Shown piece after piece: positions 55,571-64,000 of a stretch of DNA of 64,000 bases; the stretch's first letter is position 1; every line of letters begins with the position of its first letter. The DNA is from Rhodococcus sp. SGAir0479 (GTDB lineage Bacteria > Actinomycetota > Actinomycetes > Mycobacteriales > Mycobacteriaceae): assembly GCF_005484805.1 (NCBI RefSeq), contig NZ_CP039432.1, forward strand, positions 4,092,001-4,156,000. The letters are read 5' to 3'. Under the pieces are notes generated by a model. The model was not told the DNA's origin and searched no databases. It worked only from the letters and a program-made list of their open reading frames with translations. Made by a program: the position numbers and the translations under genes.

Positions 55571-57133
55571 ATGACCACCGTCGCTCCCGTCGCTGCCGCC
55601 ACCACCGCCGTGGTCCACACGACCTACGGTCCCGTGCGCGGAACCGCCGACGGACCCGTCGCAGTGTGGAAGGGCATCCCGTACGCGGGCGCACCCACCG
55701 GCAATCGTCGTTTCGCGGCCCCGGTCGCCCCGGCGCCGTGGACCGAGGTGCTCGACGCCGACCGGTTCGGCCCCGTGGGACCGCAGAGCACGATGCCCGG
55801 GTTGCCACTCGGCAACGACGGCCGCATGGACGAGGACTGCCTGTCGCTCAACGTGTGGTCCCCGGGGACCCGCGGGCCCCGCAAGCCCGTGATGGTGTGG
55901 ATCCACGGCGGTTCGTACTTCCGCGGTGCCTCCAGCCAGCCGGTGTACGACGGCCGGGGGCTCGCCGAGAGCGGCGACGTCGTCGTCGTCACCGTCAACT
56001 ACCGGCTCGGGGTGTTCGGGTTCGTCGACTTCTCGTCGCTGAGCACCGACCGGCACCGCTTCGACACCAATGTCGGGCTGCAGGACATGATCGCGGCGCT
56101 GCGGTGGGTGCAGGCGAACATCGCGGCGTTCGGCGGCGACCCAGACTGTGTGACGGTGTTCGGCGAATCGGCCGGCGGCAGCGCGGTGACCACGTTGATG
56201 ACGATGCCCTCGGCGCGCGGACTGTTCCACCGCGCCATCGCCGAGAGCGCCCCGGCCACCTCGGTCTACAGCCAGGAGCGGGCCGCGCACGTCGCGCAGC
56301 TGTTCCTCGAAATGCTCGGCGGCGCAGACGATCCCGTCGAGCGGCTGCTCACCGCGGGCACCGACGAGCTGCTGGCCGCGTCGGACGCGCTGTTCGCGCG
56401 CATTCCGGCCGACACCCCGGGCCGGCTGGCCTTCGGGCCGGTGGTGGACGAGGATCTGCTGCCCGACTACCCGGTGAACTCGTACTGGAACGGCACCGCC
56501 CACCGGGTCCCGCTGCTCATCGGCACCAACAAGGACGAGGCCTCGCTGTTCAAGCTGAGGAAGTCACCGCTGATGCCGCTCGACCCGGACAGTATCTGCG
56601 GCATGTTCGCCGAGATCGCCGCCGAGCACCCGGAGGCGGAGTTCGTCGACCGGGACCACACCGAGACCCCCGATCCGTGGGCGGCCGACCGCAGCGACGA
56701 CGTGGTCCTGAACTGCGACTTCGGTTTCCGACTGCCGACGCTGTGGATCGTGGAGGCGCACAGTCGCTACGCGCCGACGTGGCTGTACCGCTTCGACTAC
56801 GCGACGCCGATGCTCCAGGCGCTCGACATCGGCGCCGCCCACGCCACCGAACTGCCGTACGTGTTCGGCAACCTCACCCGCGGACCCCGCGACGTGACGT
56901 TCCTGCTCGGCGGACTGTCGACCGGCCGCAAGGTGTCGCGCCGGATGCAGCACCGGTGGCTCGAGTTCGCCCGGACCGGTGCGCCGGCGGGCCTGGACGG
57001 CGAGCCGGACTGGGACGCGTACGACCGGTTCGGCCGCGCCACGCTGGTGATCGGCAAGCGCGACACCGTCGTCCCGGATCTGGACGGACCGCTGCGCGCG
57101 GCGTGGGGCGAGCAGGTTCTCGCGTTCGGCTGA
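55571..57133 (+). CDS. Type B carboxylesterase
   Basis: 520 residues, carboxylesterase/lipase family. Marks are [33 protein letters not shown], the oxyanion [16 protein letters not shown], the nucleophile FGESAGG (Ser200), a Glu/Asp in [10 protein letters not shown] and His in [11 protein letters not shown]. It hydrolyses carboxylic esters. No signal peptide is evident, so it is likely cytosolic. It follows the GAP-family membrane protein by 51 bases. The true substrate is not readable. Confidence 0.92.
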   Translation: MTTVAPVAAATTAVVHTTYGPVRGTADGPVAVWKGIPYAGAPTGNRRFAAPVAPAPWTEVLDADRFGPVGPQSTMPGLPLGNDGRMDEDCLSLNVWSPGTRGPRKPVMVWIHGGSYFRGASSQPVYDGRGLAESGDVVVVTVNYRLGVFGFVDFSSLSTDRHRFDTNVGLQDMIAALRWVQANIAAFGGDPDCVTVFGESAGGSAVTTLMTMPSARGLFHRAIAESAPATSVYSQERAAHVAQLFLEMLGGADDPVERLLTAGTDELLAASDALFARIPADTPGRLAFGPVVDEDLLPDYPVNSYWNGTAHRVPLLIGTNKDEASLFKLRKSPLMPLDPDSICGMFAEIAAEHPEAEFVDRDHTETPDPWAADRSDDVVLNCDFGFRLPTLWIVEAHSRYAPTWLYRFDYATPMLQALDIGAAHATELPYVFGNLTRGPRDVTFLLGGLSTGRKVSRRMQHRWLEFARTGAPAGLDGEPDWDAYDRFGRATLVIGKRDTVVPDLDGPLRAAWGEQVLAFG

Positions 57134-57273
57134 CCGCGGCCGGTGCCGGTGCCGAAAATCGTCCGAAAGATTGAATTGCCCGGAACCAGCGGTGGTTTCG
57201 TGGTCGATCGCCTCGTCCTCTGGTGGAATCGCGGTAGCGTCGGCAAGGAGCGGCGCCCGTACGGGAGGACGCG

Positions 57274-58920
57274 ATGATGAGTGTGGAATCGCCCGGCACC
57301 GAACCCGAGGTGGGTCGGCGGGAGTGGATCGGCCTCGGGGTGCTCGCGGCCGGCTTGTCGCTGATCGTCGTCGACGGGACGATCGTCAACGTCTCGCTCC
57401 CGGTCATCATCGACGAACTCGGTCTCGATCTCACCGACGCGCAGTGGATCAACAGCATCTATTCCGTGGTGTTCGCCGCGTTGCTGCTCACCGCCGGCCG
57501 CCTCGGTGACCGGCTCGGCCGCCGCCTGCTGTTCGTCGCCGGTGTGGTGGTGTTCGTCGGCGGCAGCCTGCTGGCGGCGGCGTCGGACAGCTCCACCGCG
57601 CTGATCGTGGCCCGGGTGGTGCAGGGGATCGGCGGCGCCCTCGTGCTGCCGTGCACCCTCTCGACCGTGAACGCGACCTTCCGGGGCCGCGACCGGGCCG
57701 TCGCGTTCGGCGTGTGGGGTGCGGTGATCTCGGGCATGGCGGCGGTGGGACCGCTCCTGGGCGGCTGGCTCACCACGTCCTTCACGTGGCCGTGGATCTT
57801 CCTCGTCAACGTGCCCATCGGCATTCTCGTCATCATCGGCGCGGTGCTCTTCGTTCCCGAGACCCGGGCGCAGATCACCGTGCCGGGACTCGACGTCGTG
57901 GGCCTGGTCCTGAGCGCGGTCGGCTTCGGAGCGTTGATCTTTGCGCTCATCGAGGGGCAGACCATCGGTTGGTGGGCACCGATCGCCGACCTGGAGGTGT
58001 TCGGGGTGACGTGGCCCGCGACCGCCCCGGTCGCGGCGACGCCGGTGATCGCGGCGGTGGGCGTCCTCGCGCTGGCCGCGTTCGTGGTGTGGGAGCGCCG
58101 CCGGGCGAACATCCGCCGCTCGGCCATCCTCGACCTGGGGCTGTTCCGCTTCCGGACGTTCAGCTGGGGCAACTTCACCGCGATGGCCGTCGCCATCGGC
58201 GAGTTCGGACTGTTGCTCGTGCTGCCGCTGTTCCTGGTCAACGCCTTCGGGCTCAGCACCCTCGGCGCCGGATACGTGCTGGCGGTCATGGCGCTGGGCG
58301 CGTTCGCGTCCGGCGCCGCGGCCCGGCACGTCACCGCCCGGTTCGGGGCCCCGCGCACGGTCATGCTCGGTCTGGCGCTCGAAGTGATCGGTGTGCTCGC
58401 GTTCGCGCTGTACCTGCGACCGACCTCGGCGGGATGGCTGCTGGCGCTGCTGCTCGCGATCTACGGGCTCGGGCTCGGGCTGGCCTCGGCGCAGCTCACC
58501 GGCACCGTGCTGGTCGACATCCCCACCGCCGAGTCCGGGCAGGGATCGGCCACGCAGAGCACGGTCCGGCAGCTCGGGGCCGCCCTCGGTACGGCGATCC
58601 TCGGGACGGTGCTCTCACTCGGGCTGGCCCACAGTCTCACCGCCGAGCTCGAGCCGGTCGCGCTACCGCCGCAGGCCGAATCGGCACTCGTCGACAGCAC
58701 GCGCGACTCCGCCGGGGGCACCATCCCGGCCCTGCGTGCGCAGGGCGACCACGGGCGCCTCGGGCCGGCGGGTCCCGCGACCGCCGATGCACTGTCCGAC
58801 GGCTTCGCCGACGCCACCCGCTGGTCGCTGCTCGTGGCCGCCGGGTTCCTCGCGGCGGGCCTGCTCAGTGCCACGCAGCTGCAACCGCGTCGGCGCGAGG
58901 AGGTGGGGGCGACGGCCTAG
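57274..58920 (+). CDS. MFS transporter, DHA2 drug exporter
   Basis: 548 residues with 14 membrane segments. DHA2 marks: VVDGTIVNVSLPVIIDELGLDLTDAQWINSIYSVVFAALLLTAGRLGDRLGRR (motif D1 and A) and GAVISGMAAVGPLLGGWLTTSFTWPWIFLVNVPIG (motif C). It resembles EmrB/QacA-type exporters with a Ser/Ala-rich loop near the C-terminus. It ends overlapping, on the opposite strand, the small SPW-associated gene. No regulator is adjacent. Confidence 0.93.
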   Translation: MMSVESPGTEPEVGRREWIGLGVLAAGLSLIVVDGTIVNVSLPVIIDELGLDLTDAQWINSIYSVVFAALLLTAGRLGDRLGRRLLFVAGVVVFVGGSLLAAASDSSTALIVARVVQGIGGALVLPCTLSTVNATFRGRDRAVAFGVWGAVISGMAAVGPLLGGWLTTSFTWPWIFLVNVPIGILVIIGAVLFVPETRAQITVPGLDVVGLVLSAVGFGALIFALIEGQTIGWWAPIADLEVFGVTWPATAPVAATPVIAAVGVLALAAFVVWERRRANIRRSAILDLGLFRFRTFSWGNFTAMAVAIGEFGLLLVLPLFLVNAFGLSTLGAGYVLAVMALGAFASGAAARHVTARFGAPRTVMLGLALEVIGVLAFALYLRPTSAGWLLALLLAIYGLGLGLASAQLTGTVLVDIPTAESGQGSATQSTVRQLGAALGTAILGTVLSLGLAHSLTAELEPVALPPQAESALVDSTRDSAGGTIPALRAQGDHGRLGPAGPATADALSDGFADATRWSLLVAAGFLAAGLLSATQLQPRRREEVGATA

Positions 58921-59144
58921 GGCCCGTCCTCGTCGTCGGTCGGCGGGAGGAACTGCCACAGCGCGACGACGGCGATCACCGCGAGGATGCACAGCAGGCC
59001 CAGGGTGGCCGCCATCGCCGTCGAGCCCACGAGGCTGACACCGACCGCCACCACCACGACCCCGAGCACGGTCACGGCGAGCACCATCAGGTGCCGGACG
59101 GGCCGGCGCTCGGGCCCGTCCGTGTCGTCGCCCGGCGGCCTCAA
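58917..59144 (-). CDS. Small two-pass membrane protein, hypothetical
   Basis: 75 residues. Two hydrophobic segments at about 20-40 and 44-66, with acidic ends (DDTDGPERR and DDEDGP). TTG 59144 overlaps the SPW gene stop (TTGA), suggesting coupled translation; the second in-frame start, ATG 59087, would give 56 residues. It overlaps the end of the MFS gene by four bases on the other strand. No family recognised. Confidence 0.6.
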   Translation of the reverse strand: MRPPGDDTDGPERRPVRHLMVLAVTVLGVVVVAVGVSLVGSTAMAATLGLLCILAVIAVVALWQFLPPTDDEDGP

Positions 59145-59605
59145 GGCATGGGTCGCGTCGCGGAGGACCGACGGCGGGTGTCCCCGCGGCTCATCGCCAG
59201 GCCGAGGATGCCGGCGCCGAGCGCGAAGACGACCGCCCCGACGACCACGTTCGACCAGATCATCCCGGTCGTGGTGGAGACGCCGTTGACCAGCCACGGG
59301 GACACGATCAACCAGATCCCCAGCAGCGGTGCGACGAAGCCGATTCCGTGGGTGCGCCCGAACGTCGTGGCGTGGCCGACCGCGAGAAGTGTCACGGCGA
59401 GCCCCGCGAAGACGTTGCACATCATCAGCGCCGTCTGGCCGCTGAATCCGATGATCCACGGAGAGGCGGCGGCGTAGAGACCCGCGAGAACCAGCAGTCC
59501 CTCGGCGAGTTGGGGAACGGGGCCCTCCCCGAACTCGTCGTAGCGGGCACGTAGTTCGGCGATGTCAGGGTGGGTTTCCATCGACATGGACGGTGTTGTC
59601 GACAT
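59141..59605 (-). CDS. SPW repeat membrane protein
   Basis: 154 residues with four membrane segments. Two SPW repeats, AASPWIIGFSG and LIVSPWLVNGV, each begin a two-helix unit. The N-terminus has MSTTPSMSMETHPDIAELRARYDE before the first unit. SPW proteins are found in bacteria and archaea and have no known function. It heads a two-gene unit with the small membrane protein. Confidence 0.88.
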   Translation of the reverse strand: MSTTPSMSMETHPDIAELRARYDEFGEGPVPQLAEGLLVLAGLYAAASPWIIGFSGQTALMMCNVFAGLAVTLLAVGHATTFGRTHGIGFVAPLLGIWLIVSPWLVNGVSTTTGMIWSNVVVGAVVFALGAGILGLAMSRGDTRRRSSATRPMP

Positions 59606-59709
59606 GACGGATCATCTCCCTCGACGTTCTGTCCCACTGTCGAGCGTAGCCCGGCTGCGCAGGCCCGCGCGATGCACGGACGGCCACGGATTGTGAACTG
59701 TTTCCCGGC

Positions 59710-60666
59710 TCAGGCGGTGGTGGCGAGCGCGGCCGCGAGGCCGAAGGCGACGGCCATCGCGGCCGTTTCGCCGACGGCGCGGCGCAGCGACGCCTCCGCG
59801 GCCATCCGGTGCGCGGCGGCCGGTGCCACCCACGTGCGCCGCAGCCACCAGCCCGCCGCGAGCAACACCGTCAGCGCGACCACCTTGGCGAGCACCACCC
59901 GGCCGTAGCCGGTGGTGACGAGCGGGGCGACGCCGCCCAGCCGGATCGCGGCGTTCACGATGCCGGTGGCCGCCAGTATCCACACCGACCGCCAGGCGAC
60001 GGTCGAATAGCGCGGCAACAGCGTCGACCACGCGCCCCGGGACCGGGCGGTCAGCGCGAGGGCCACGAGCATCCCGAACCACGTCGCGGCGGCGAGGACG
60101 TGGGCGGCGTCGAGCAGCGACCCGAGCGTCTGCTGCGACATGTGACCGCTGATCGGCCGGGCGATGAGCGCCAGACCCGACAGCGCCAGCACCGGCGCCG
60201 CGGGCCACGGCAGCTCCCGCCGGTACGCGACGGCGGCGGTCGCGGCCACGAGCGCGGTGCACACCACGGTGACCGCGCCGAGCCGGCCGGCGCCGACGAC
60301 GCGGACGAAGTCGACGACGGTGCCCGGCGCCACCGCGAAACGGGACCGGCCCGCCGCCTCGGCGGCCTCGAGCACGAGCAGCACCGCCTCGGTCACCGTC
60401 CACGCCCCGGCGATCGCGGCGGTGGTCCGCCAGAGCACGCTCGGCTCGAGCGCGGGCCGCCGTTCGCCGCGCTGCACCCACAGCCAGCCGGCGGTCCCGA
60501 AGGCGGTGGCACCGAGGCCCACCGCGAGCACGCGCAGCACGCTGGTCGGGGAGGGGCCGTCCGGCGTCGCGAGCAGCCACGCGAGGGCCACCCCGGCCAG
60601 CGCGGCCGGGACGGTGGACAACAATCGGGTCCGACCGGAGCCGACCGTGCCCACCGTCCGTGTCAT
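59710..60666 (-). CDS. copD: CopD-family copper membrane protein
   Basis: 318 residues with eight membrane segments. The CopD domain at about 170-300 includes GHMSQQTLGSLLDAAHVLAAATWFGMLVALAL (conserved His and W-F-G) and VVLAKVVALTVLLAAGWWLR. It is thought to carry copper across the membrane with CopC. It follows copC by 4 bases, so the pair is coupled. Genes are ordered ycnI-copC-copD. Confidence 0.92.
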   Translation of the reverse strand: MTRTVGTVGSGRTRLLSTVPAALAGVALAWLLATPDGPSPTSVLRVLAVGLGATAFGTAGWLWVQRGERRPALEPSVLWRTTAAIAGAWTVTEAVLLVLEAAEAAGRSRFAVAPGTVVDFVRVVGAGRLGAVTVVCTALVAATAAVAYRRELPWPAAPVLALSGLALIARPISGHMSQQTLGSLLDAAHVLAAATWFGMLVALALTARSRGAWSTLLPRYSTVAWRSVWILAATGIVNAAIRLGGVAPLVTTGYGRVVLAKVVALTVLLAAGWWLRRTWVAPAAAHRMAAEASLRRAVGETAAMAVAFGLAAALATTA

Positions 60667-60670
60667 CGCG

Positions 60671-61222
60671 TCAGTTCTGTCCGCGCGGCTTACGCAGCGC
60701 GAACCACAGTCCGCCCACGAACAGCAGGACCGCGACGCCGACGATCACCCAGATCAGCACGTTGCCGTCCGACGACTCGTCGGAGGTGCCGCTGTCGGAG
60801 GATTGTCCGCCCGCCTTGGGACCCGGCGTGCCGGTGCCCTCCTGCGTGAGCGCGAACGTCTGGGTGCCGCTGACCGGGTGCCCGTCCGCGGAGGTCACGC
60901 GAAACGCGATCGTGTAGTCACCGACCGGGCCGAGCCCGTCGAGCGGGACGCTGATCGTGTCGCCCTGGATCGTCGGGTCGCCCTTGGCCCACAGGTTGCC
61001 GTCGGGTCCGACGACGGTGAGCGAGGCGAACTTCGGCTGCAGCGCCTCGTTGAACCGCAGGCTGACCTGCTCGGGCGCGGCCGCGATCTGCGCGCCGTTC
61101 TCGGGGGTGCTGCCGATGACCGCCGAGTGCGCCGACGCCGTGCCCACACCGAGCATCGTTGCCAGCATCGTCACGAAACCGACCACGACGACCCGCACGC
61201 GGGTGCTTCTCCGGACGGTCAT
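60671..61222 (-). CDS. copC: CopC-family copper-binding protein
   Basis: 183 residues. A signal peptide ends at TASA-HSAV so that His is the first residue of the mature protein. The CopC domain has HSAVIGSTPENGAQIAAAPEQVSLRFNEALQPKF and DGHPVSGTQTF. The N-terminal His, an Asp and the His of DGHPVSG form the Cu(II) site in this family. A C-terminal membrane anchor (WVIVGVAVLLFVGGLWFAL) tethers it. It overlaps ycnI by 4 bases and is followed by copD. Confidence 0.94.
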   Translation of the reverse strand: MTVRRSTRVRVVVVGFVTMLATMLGVGTASAHSAVIGSTPENGAQIAAAPEQVSLRFNEALQPKFASLTVVGPDGNLWAKGDPTIQGDTISVPLDGLGPVGDYTIAFRVTSADGHPVSGTQTFALTQEGTGTPGPKAGGQSSDSGTSDESSDGNVLIWVIVGVAVLLFVGGLWFALRKPRGQN

Positions 61223-61875
61223 GAGCGCCGGCTCCGAATCGTTGCGCCCAGGCCGAGCGCCGCGCCGAGGGCGCCCAGCACCAGGCCGACGCCACCGAGC
61301 CAGCGGGCGGTGGTGTCGGTGCCGTCGGTGGACTCGTCGGCGGACGCGGTGGCGGCGCCGTGCGCGTCACCGTCCGCGCTGCCCGCGGCCAGGGTGAGCG
61401 AGGGAGCCGGCTTGTCGGGCTCGCTGCCGTCCGAGTTCGGCTGCTGATTCCACTCGACGACGGTGCCGTCCGAGTAGGTCTGGGTGGCGGGGAACTCCAC
61501 CTGGTCCTGCTCGGGCAGCGGACCCGCCGAGAGCACGAACTGCTGGAACTGGCCCGGCCCCACGTTCACACCGGGATCGGCCGTCCACGTCACCGACGTC
61601 GCGGTCGCCGACGCCGGGTCCTTCCGGACCGTGGCCGTCCACCCGGGCAGCGGCTCGGTGCGTGCCGACTTCAGGTTCGGCAGCTGCACCGTCAGCGCCG
61701 TGGTCCCGGCGGTGTCCGACTCGGTGGGGACGCGGAAGGTGAGGACGGTGTAGCCGCCCTGCTCGGCGCCGGGAGCGGCGACCGAGACGTGCGCGGCGGC
61801 CACGCCGGTGGCGAGCAGCAGCGCACCGCCGGTCGCGCCCGCCGTGACGAGGGCGCGCGTGATGGTCTTCTTCAT
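61219..61875 (-). CDS. YcnI-family copper-binding protein
   Basis: 218 residues. A signal peptide ends at AAA-HVSV, putting His first. The YcnI domain has AHVSVAAPGAEQGGYTVLTFRVPTES and FQQFVLSAGPLPEQDQVEFPATQTYSDGTVVEW. In YcnI, copper is bound by the N-terminal His, a Glu and a Trp; matching residues are present. A C-terminal membrane anchor (WLGGVGLVLGALGAALGLGATI) follows. ATG 61875 is chosen because it starts a standard signal peptide. Confidence 0.92.
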   Translation of the reverse strand: MKKTITRALVTAGATGGALLLATGVAAAHVSVAAPGAEQGGYTVLTFRVPTESDTAGTTALTVQLPNLKSARTEPLPGWTATVRKDPASATATSVTWTADPGVNVGPGQFQQFVLSAGPLPEQDQVEFPATQTYSDGTVVEWNQQPNSDGSEPDKPAPSLTLAAGSADGDAHGAATASADESTDGTDTTARWLGGVGLVLGALGAALGLGATIRSRRS

Positions 61876-61919
61876 CTGTATGGGGTGTCTTTTCTGTGCG
61901 GAGTTTCCGAAAGGGGTGG

Positions 61920-62447
61920 TCAGGCCCATTTCGGAGGTCCGCGCCGGGACAGCCCGGTGGCGAGCACGGCGATGCGCGGTGCCCGGGGGTGCGTCGGGGC
62001 CGGGAGGAGCACGCGGTGCGGTTCCACCCCCACGGTCGGGGTGGCCAGCACGGCCCGCAGCACCCGCGTGAGGGGGCCGTACAGCCGCTCCGCGGCGAGG
62101 ATCAGCGCCGCGCACACGACAGTGGCGGCGGCGTGCGCGGCCAGCATGCCGGCCGCGGGGACGTTGCGGTGGACGTGCAGGTCGGACGCGACGGTGAGCG
62201 CGACGTGGGTGGCGCCCTGACCGGCGGCGAGGGCGCCGAGCAGCGCCCAGCGGCTGCGGGTCAGGACGGGCACACCGGCGACCACGGCGCCCGCGCTCAC
62301 CGCCACGGCCAGCAGCAGCGTCAGGGCCGCGGTGTCGGGCAGTCCGCCGCCGCCGAGCCCGTGCGCGGCGACCGCCAGGGACGCGGCCGTCGCCCCGACC
62401 GCGCCGCCACGGAGGGCGGCGGTGGGGGCGGGGCGACGGGCGGGCAC
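61920..62447 (-). CDS. Polytopic membrane protein in copper cluster, unknown
   Basis: 175 residues with four to five membrane segments. The hydrophobic part contains His at several places (AAHGLGGG, GATHVALT, SDLHVHRNVPAAG, AAHAAATVV), which would suit metal handling, but no family is recognised. It lies 44 bases upstream of ycnI and 13 bases after the DUF6474 gene. The position suggests a role beside YcnI-CopC-CopD. Confidence 0.75.
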   Translation of the reverse strand: MPARRPAPTAALRGGAVGATAASLAVAAHGLGGGGLPDTAALTLLLAVAVSAGAVVAGVPVLTRSRWALLGALAAGQGATHVALTVASDLHVHRNVPAAGMLAAHAAATVVCAALILAAERLYGPLTRVLRAVLATPTVGVEPHRVLLPAPTHPRAPRIAVLATGLSRRGPPKWA

Positions 62448-62460
62448 GGCGGCGTGGGGG

Positions 62461-63090
62461 TCAGCGCACGCCGAGGCGCGCCAGGATGTCGGCCTCGACG
62501 CCGTCGAGCTCCGACGACACGGCGTGGTGGGCCTGCTTGCGGCGCGCCGGCGGCATCTGCTCGGCGGCGTGGACGGCGGTGTTCAGGTCGCCCAGACGCG
62601 TGCGGATCGCGGCCGCGAACTGCTGGGTCTCGGCGTCGTCGGGATGGCGCGCGAGGATCTCGCCGACCGACTTCTCGGCCCCGGCGATGCGGGCGCTGAG
62701 CTTGGCGCCGTGACCGGTGTACTCGCCCAGCTGGTCGACGGCGATCCCCATGCGCTGCGCGCGTTGCGCGTCGAGCTGGCTCCGCAGGGCGGTCGCCCCG
62801 CGGTACGCGATCGGCACAACCACGGGCGCGATCAGGCGTGCGACGCCCATGTAGCGGCGCAGCTGCGCGACCGTCAGCCCCTTCTCCGCGGCCTTGGCGG
62901 CGGCCTTCTCCTGGGCCTTGAGGGCGGAGATCTGGGCCTTGTCGACCTTCTTCTGCGCCTTCGCGGCCGACCGGTGCTTCCGGCGGTCGTTCTTCGCGCC
63001 CAGCTTGGCCTCGAGCTTGGCCTTGTGCTTGAGGGCCTTCGCCTCGGCCTTGCGCGTGGCACGCCGCTTACGTTTCTTGAACAACCCCAC
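62461..63090 (-). CDS. DUF6474 family basic protein
   Basis: 209 residues. The first 70 residues are Lys/Arg/Ala-rich (MGLFKKRKRRATRKAEAKALKHKAKLEAKLGAKNDRRKHRSAAKAQKKVDK), predicted helical and positively charged. One moderately hydrophobic segment at about 85-105 (VARLIAPVVVPIAYRGATAL) follows, then helical text with few motifs. This layout matches a family common in mycolic-acid bacteria. The role is unknown; nucleic-acid or membrane-surface binding is possible. Confidence 0.82.
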   Translation of the reverse strand: MGLFKKRKRRATRKAEAKALKHKAKLEAKLGAKNDRRKHRSAAKAQKKVDKAQISALKAQEKAAAKAAEKGLTVAQLRRYMGVARLIAPVVVPIAYRGATALRSQLDAQRAQRMGIAVDQLGEYTGHGAKLSARIAGAEKSVGEILARHPDDAETQQFAAAIRTRLGDLNTAVHAAEQMPPARRKQAHHAVSSELDGVEADILARLGVR

Positions 63091-63210
63091 TGGAAAGGCC
63101 CCTCCATCTGGTGTTTCGGTGCAGGCGAAGACTGCGTCACAGCGTATCCGCGTTCGTTTTCGATCGCCGCTTTCGGCTTTACCCTAGGCGAGCACATAAT
63201 CTTGCACATC

Positions 63211-64000
63211 GTGTGTTCCCCGATCGGTCCGTCCGAAAGCGCGCCCGTGCTACTCGAGCCGGGTGCGCTCACGCGATGCCGGCACCGGATCCACCTCGAT
63301 GCCACCTACCCCGACCGGCTCGTCGGCGTGCCCGAGAACACGGGCGTCAAGCAACGGCAGGAGGCCGCCGCCGCGCAGCGAGAGGCCGTCCGCCTGCGGC
63401 TCGCCGAGGCCGAGCCCGACGCGTGGGTGCGCATCGCGCCCGACGGCCCGGCCGGTCAGCGGGCCCGCGCGACGCTCGCGGCGTGCCGCGACGGCGCCGC
63501 CCGGATCTGGGGCGCGGTGCTGCCGTCGGAGCGGGACACCGGGCGGCGCGGCCGCGTCGAGGTCCTGCTGCGCGACACCGACCGCGGCGGCTACATCCCC
63601 GTCATCGTCGTCAACCACAAGGTGACCGATCCGGGCAGCGGCGCCACCACGTCCGGACTGTTCGCATGGGAGCCGAAGCTCGACGAGACCCGCAAGGTCC
63701 GCGCGCAGCTGCGGGACCAGATGCGGCTGGCGCACGTGTACCGGATGCTCGAGCGGCACGAGCTCGCGAGCCCGTCGCTGCAGGGCGGCGCGATCGGATA
63801 CGGCGCCGACTGCGTGCTGGTGCACGACCTGTCCGCCGTCCTCGACGAGTACGACACCCGTTTCGCCGACCGCATCGCCGTCGCCCGCGGCGAGGTCGAG
63901 ACGGTGCCGTCGCAGATCGGTGAGTGCCGCTCGTGCCCGTGGTGGCCGGACTGCCGGGCCGAGCTCGAGGCGACCCACGACGTGTCGCTGGTGGCGTCCG
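63211..64000 (+). CDS. RecB-like nuclease, TM0106 family, truncated at window end
   Basis: The frame runs off the right edge, giving 263 residues. PVLLEPGALTRCRHRIHLDATYPDR at the start, the RecB-like region PVIVVNHKVTDPGSGA, and the iron-sulfur-type Cys group IGECRSCPWWPDCRAEL resemble TM0106-type RecB-family nucleases. GTG 63211 is used as start; TTG 63202 in the same frame is possible. It is divergent from the DUF6474 gene. Full nuclease motifs lie beyond the window. Confidence 0.75.
   Translation, partial: MCSPIGPSESAPVLLEPGALTRCRHRIHLDATYPDRLVGVPENTGVKQRQEAAAAQREAVRLRLAEAEPDAWVRIAPDGPAGQRARATLAACRDGAARIWGAVLPSERDTGRRGRVEVLLRDTDRGGYIPVIVVNHKVTDPGSGATTSGLFAWEPKLDETRKVRAQLRDQMRLAHVYRMLERHELASPSLQGGAIGYGADCVLVHDLSAVLDEYDTRFADRIAVARGEVETVPSQIGECRSCPWWPDCRAELEATHDVSLVAS

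Noticed and set aside
52583-56503. A 1306-codon open frame on the - strand across the two-component, GAP and esterase genes
   Set aside because: It spans four well-supported genes and translates to Arg/Gly/Asp-rich text without motifs.

Overview
This is about 64 kb of high-GC DNA. Its genes match a mycolate-producing actinobacterium of the Rhodococcus/Nocardia type, near the chromosomal origin. The main evidence is the origin-proximal block ppiA, PH-domain membrane protein, crgA, DUF881 protein, trpG/pabA, pknB-pknA-pbpA-rodA-pstP-fhaB-fhaA, tRNA-Leu(CAG), which has the same order as in Mycobacterium tuberculosis. lysX, a FadD36-like ligase, gabD2, an Rv0785-like FAD protein and a secreted cutinase point the same way. 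Two parS-like sites and a pair of DnaA-box-like sequences also fit an origin-proximal location. I saw no rRNA, CRISPR array, prophage, transposase or plasmid replication gene.

Layout. 1-3.8 kb: an unrecognised C-terminal gene fragment, ppiA, a zinc-finger rhomboid protease, a PH-domain membrane protein, crgA and a DUF881 protein. 3.8-14.5 kb: trpG/pabA faces the seven-gene Ser/Thr kinase, cell-elongation and FHA operon, most of whose genes overlap by 1-4 bases; tRNA-Leu follows. 14.5-18.8 kb: three regulator/enzyme units (RidA with HxlR, MarR with an MFS pump, and an FAD monooxygenase). 18.7-25.3 kb: gltBD for glutamate synthesis behind a long leader. 25.5-29 kb: secreted and envelope proteins (cutinase, DoxX, DUF732 lipoprotein, Ser/Gly-tailed exported protein).

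29-36 kb: a TetR-FAD dehydrogenase-SDR operon, a GGCT-like protein, an ABM monooxygenase, and an oxidoreductase overlapping an ECF41 (SigJ-like) sigma factor. 36-41 kb: lysX with a DUF998 membrane protein, and an S4 RNA-binding protein. 39.6-46.2 kb: FadD36-like ligase divergent from an IclR regulator, a PH-like/alpha-beta hydrolase fusion, RraA, DUF5313 and FadD15. 46.3-50.7 kb: a TetR-ABC exporter operon, an aldo/keto reductase and gabD2. 52.3-59.6 kb: a two-component system, a GAP-family membrane protein with a carboxylesterase, an MFS pump and SPW membrane proteins. 59.7-64 kb: a copper cluster (membrane protein, YcnI, CopC, CopD), a DUF6474 protein and a truncated RecB-like nuclease.

How they work together. 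The 4.5-14.2 kb operon is the growth-control module: PknA and PknB phosphorylate targets, PstP reverses this, the FHA proteins read the phosphothreonines, and RodA/PbpA make peptidoglycan. Many of the remaining units are a regulator next to its likely target with a palindrome between them. I did not find a clear new defence or mobile system. The observations most worth following are the parS sites, the evenly spaced triple MarR operator, the ECF41 autoregulation signal, the tyrosine-rich FhaA linker, the PH-hydrolase fusion, and the lysX-DUF998 and GAP-esterase pairings.
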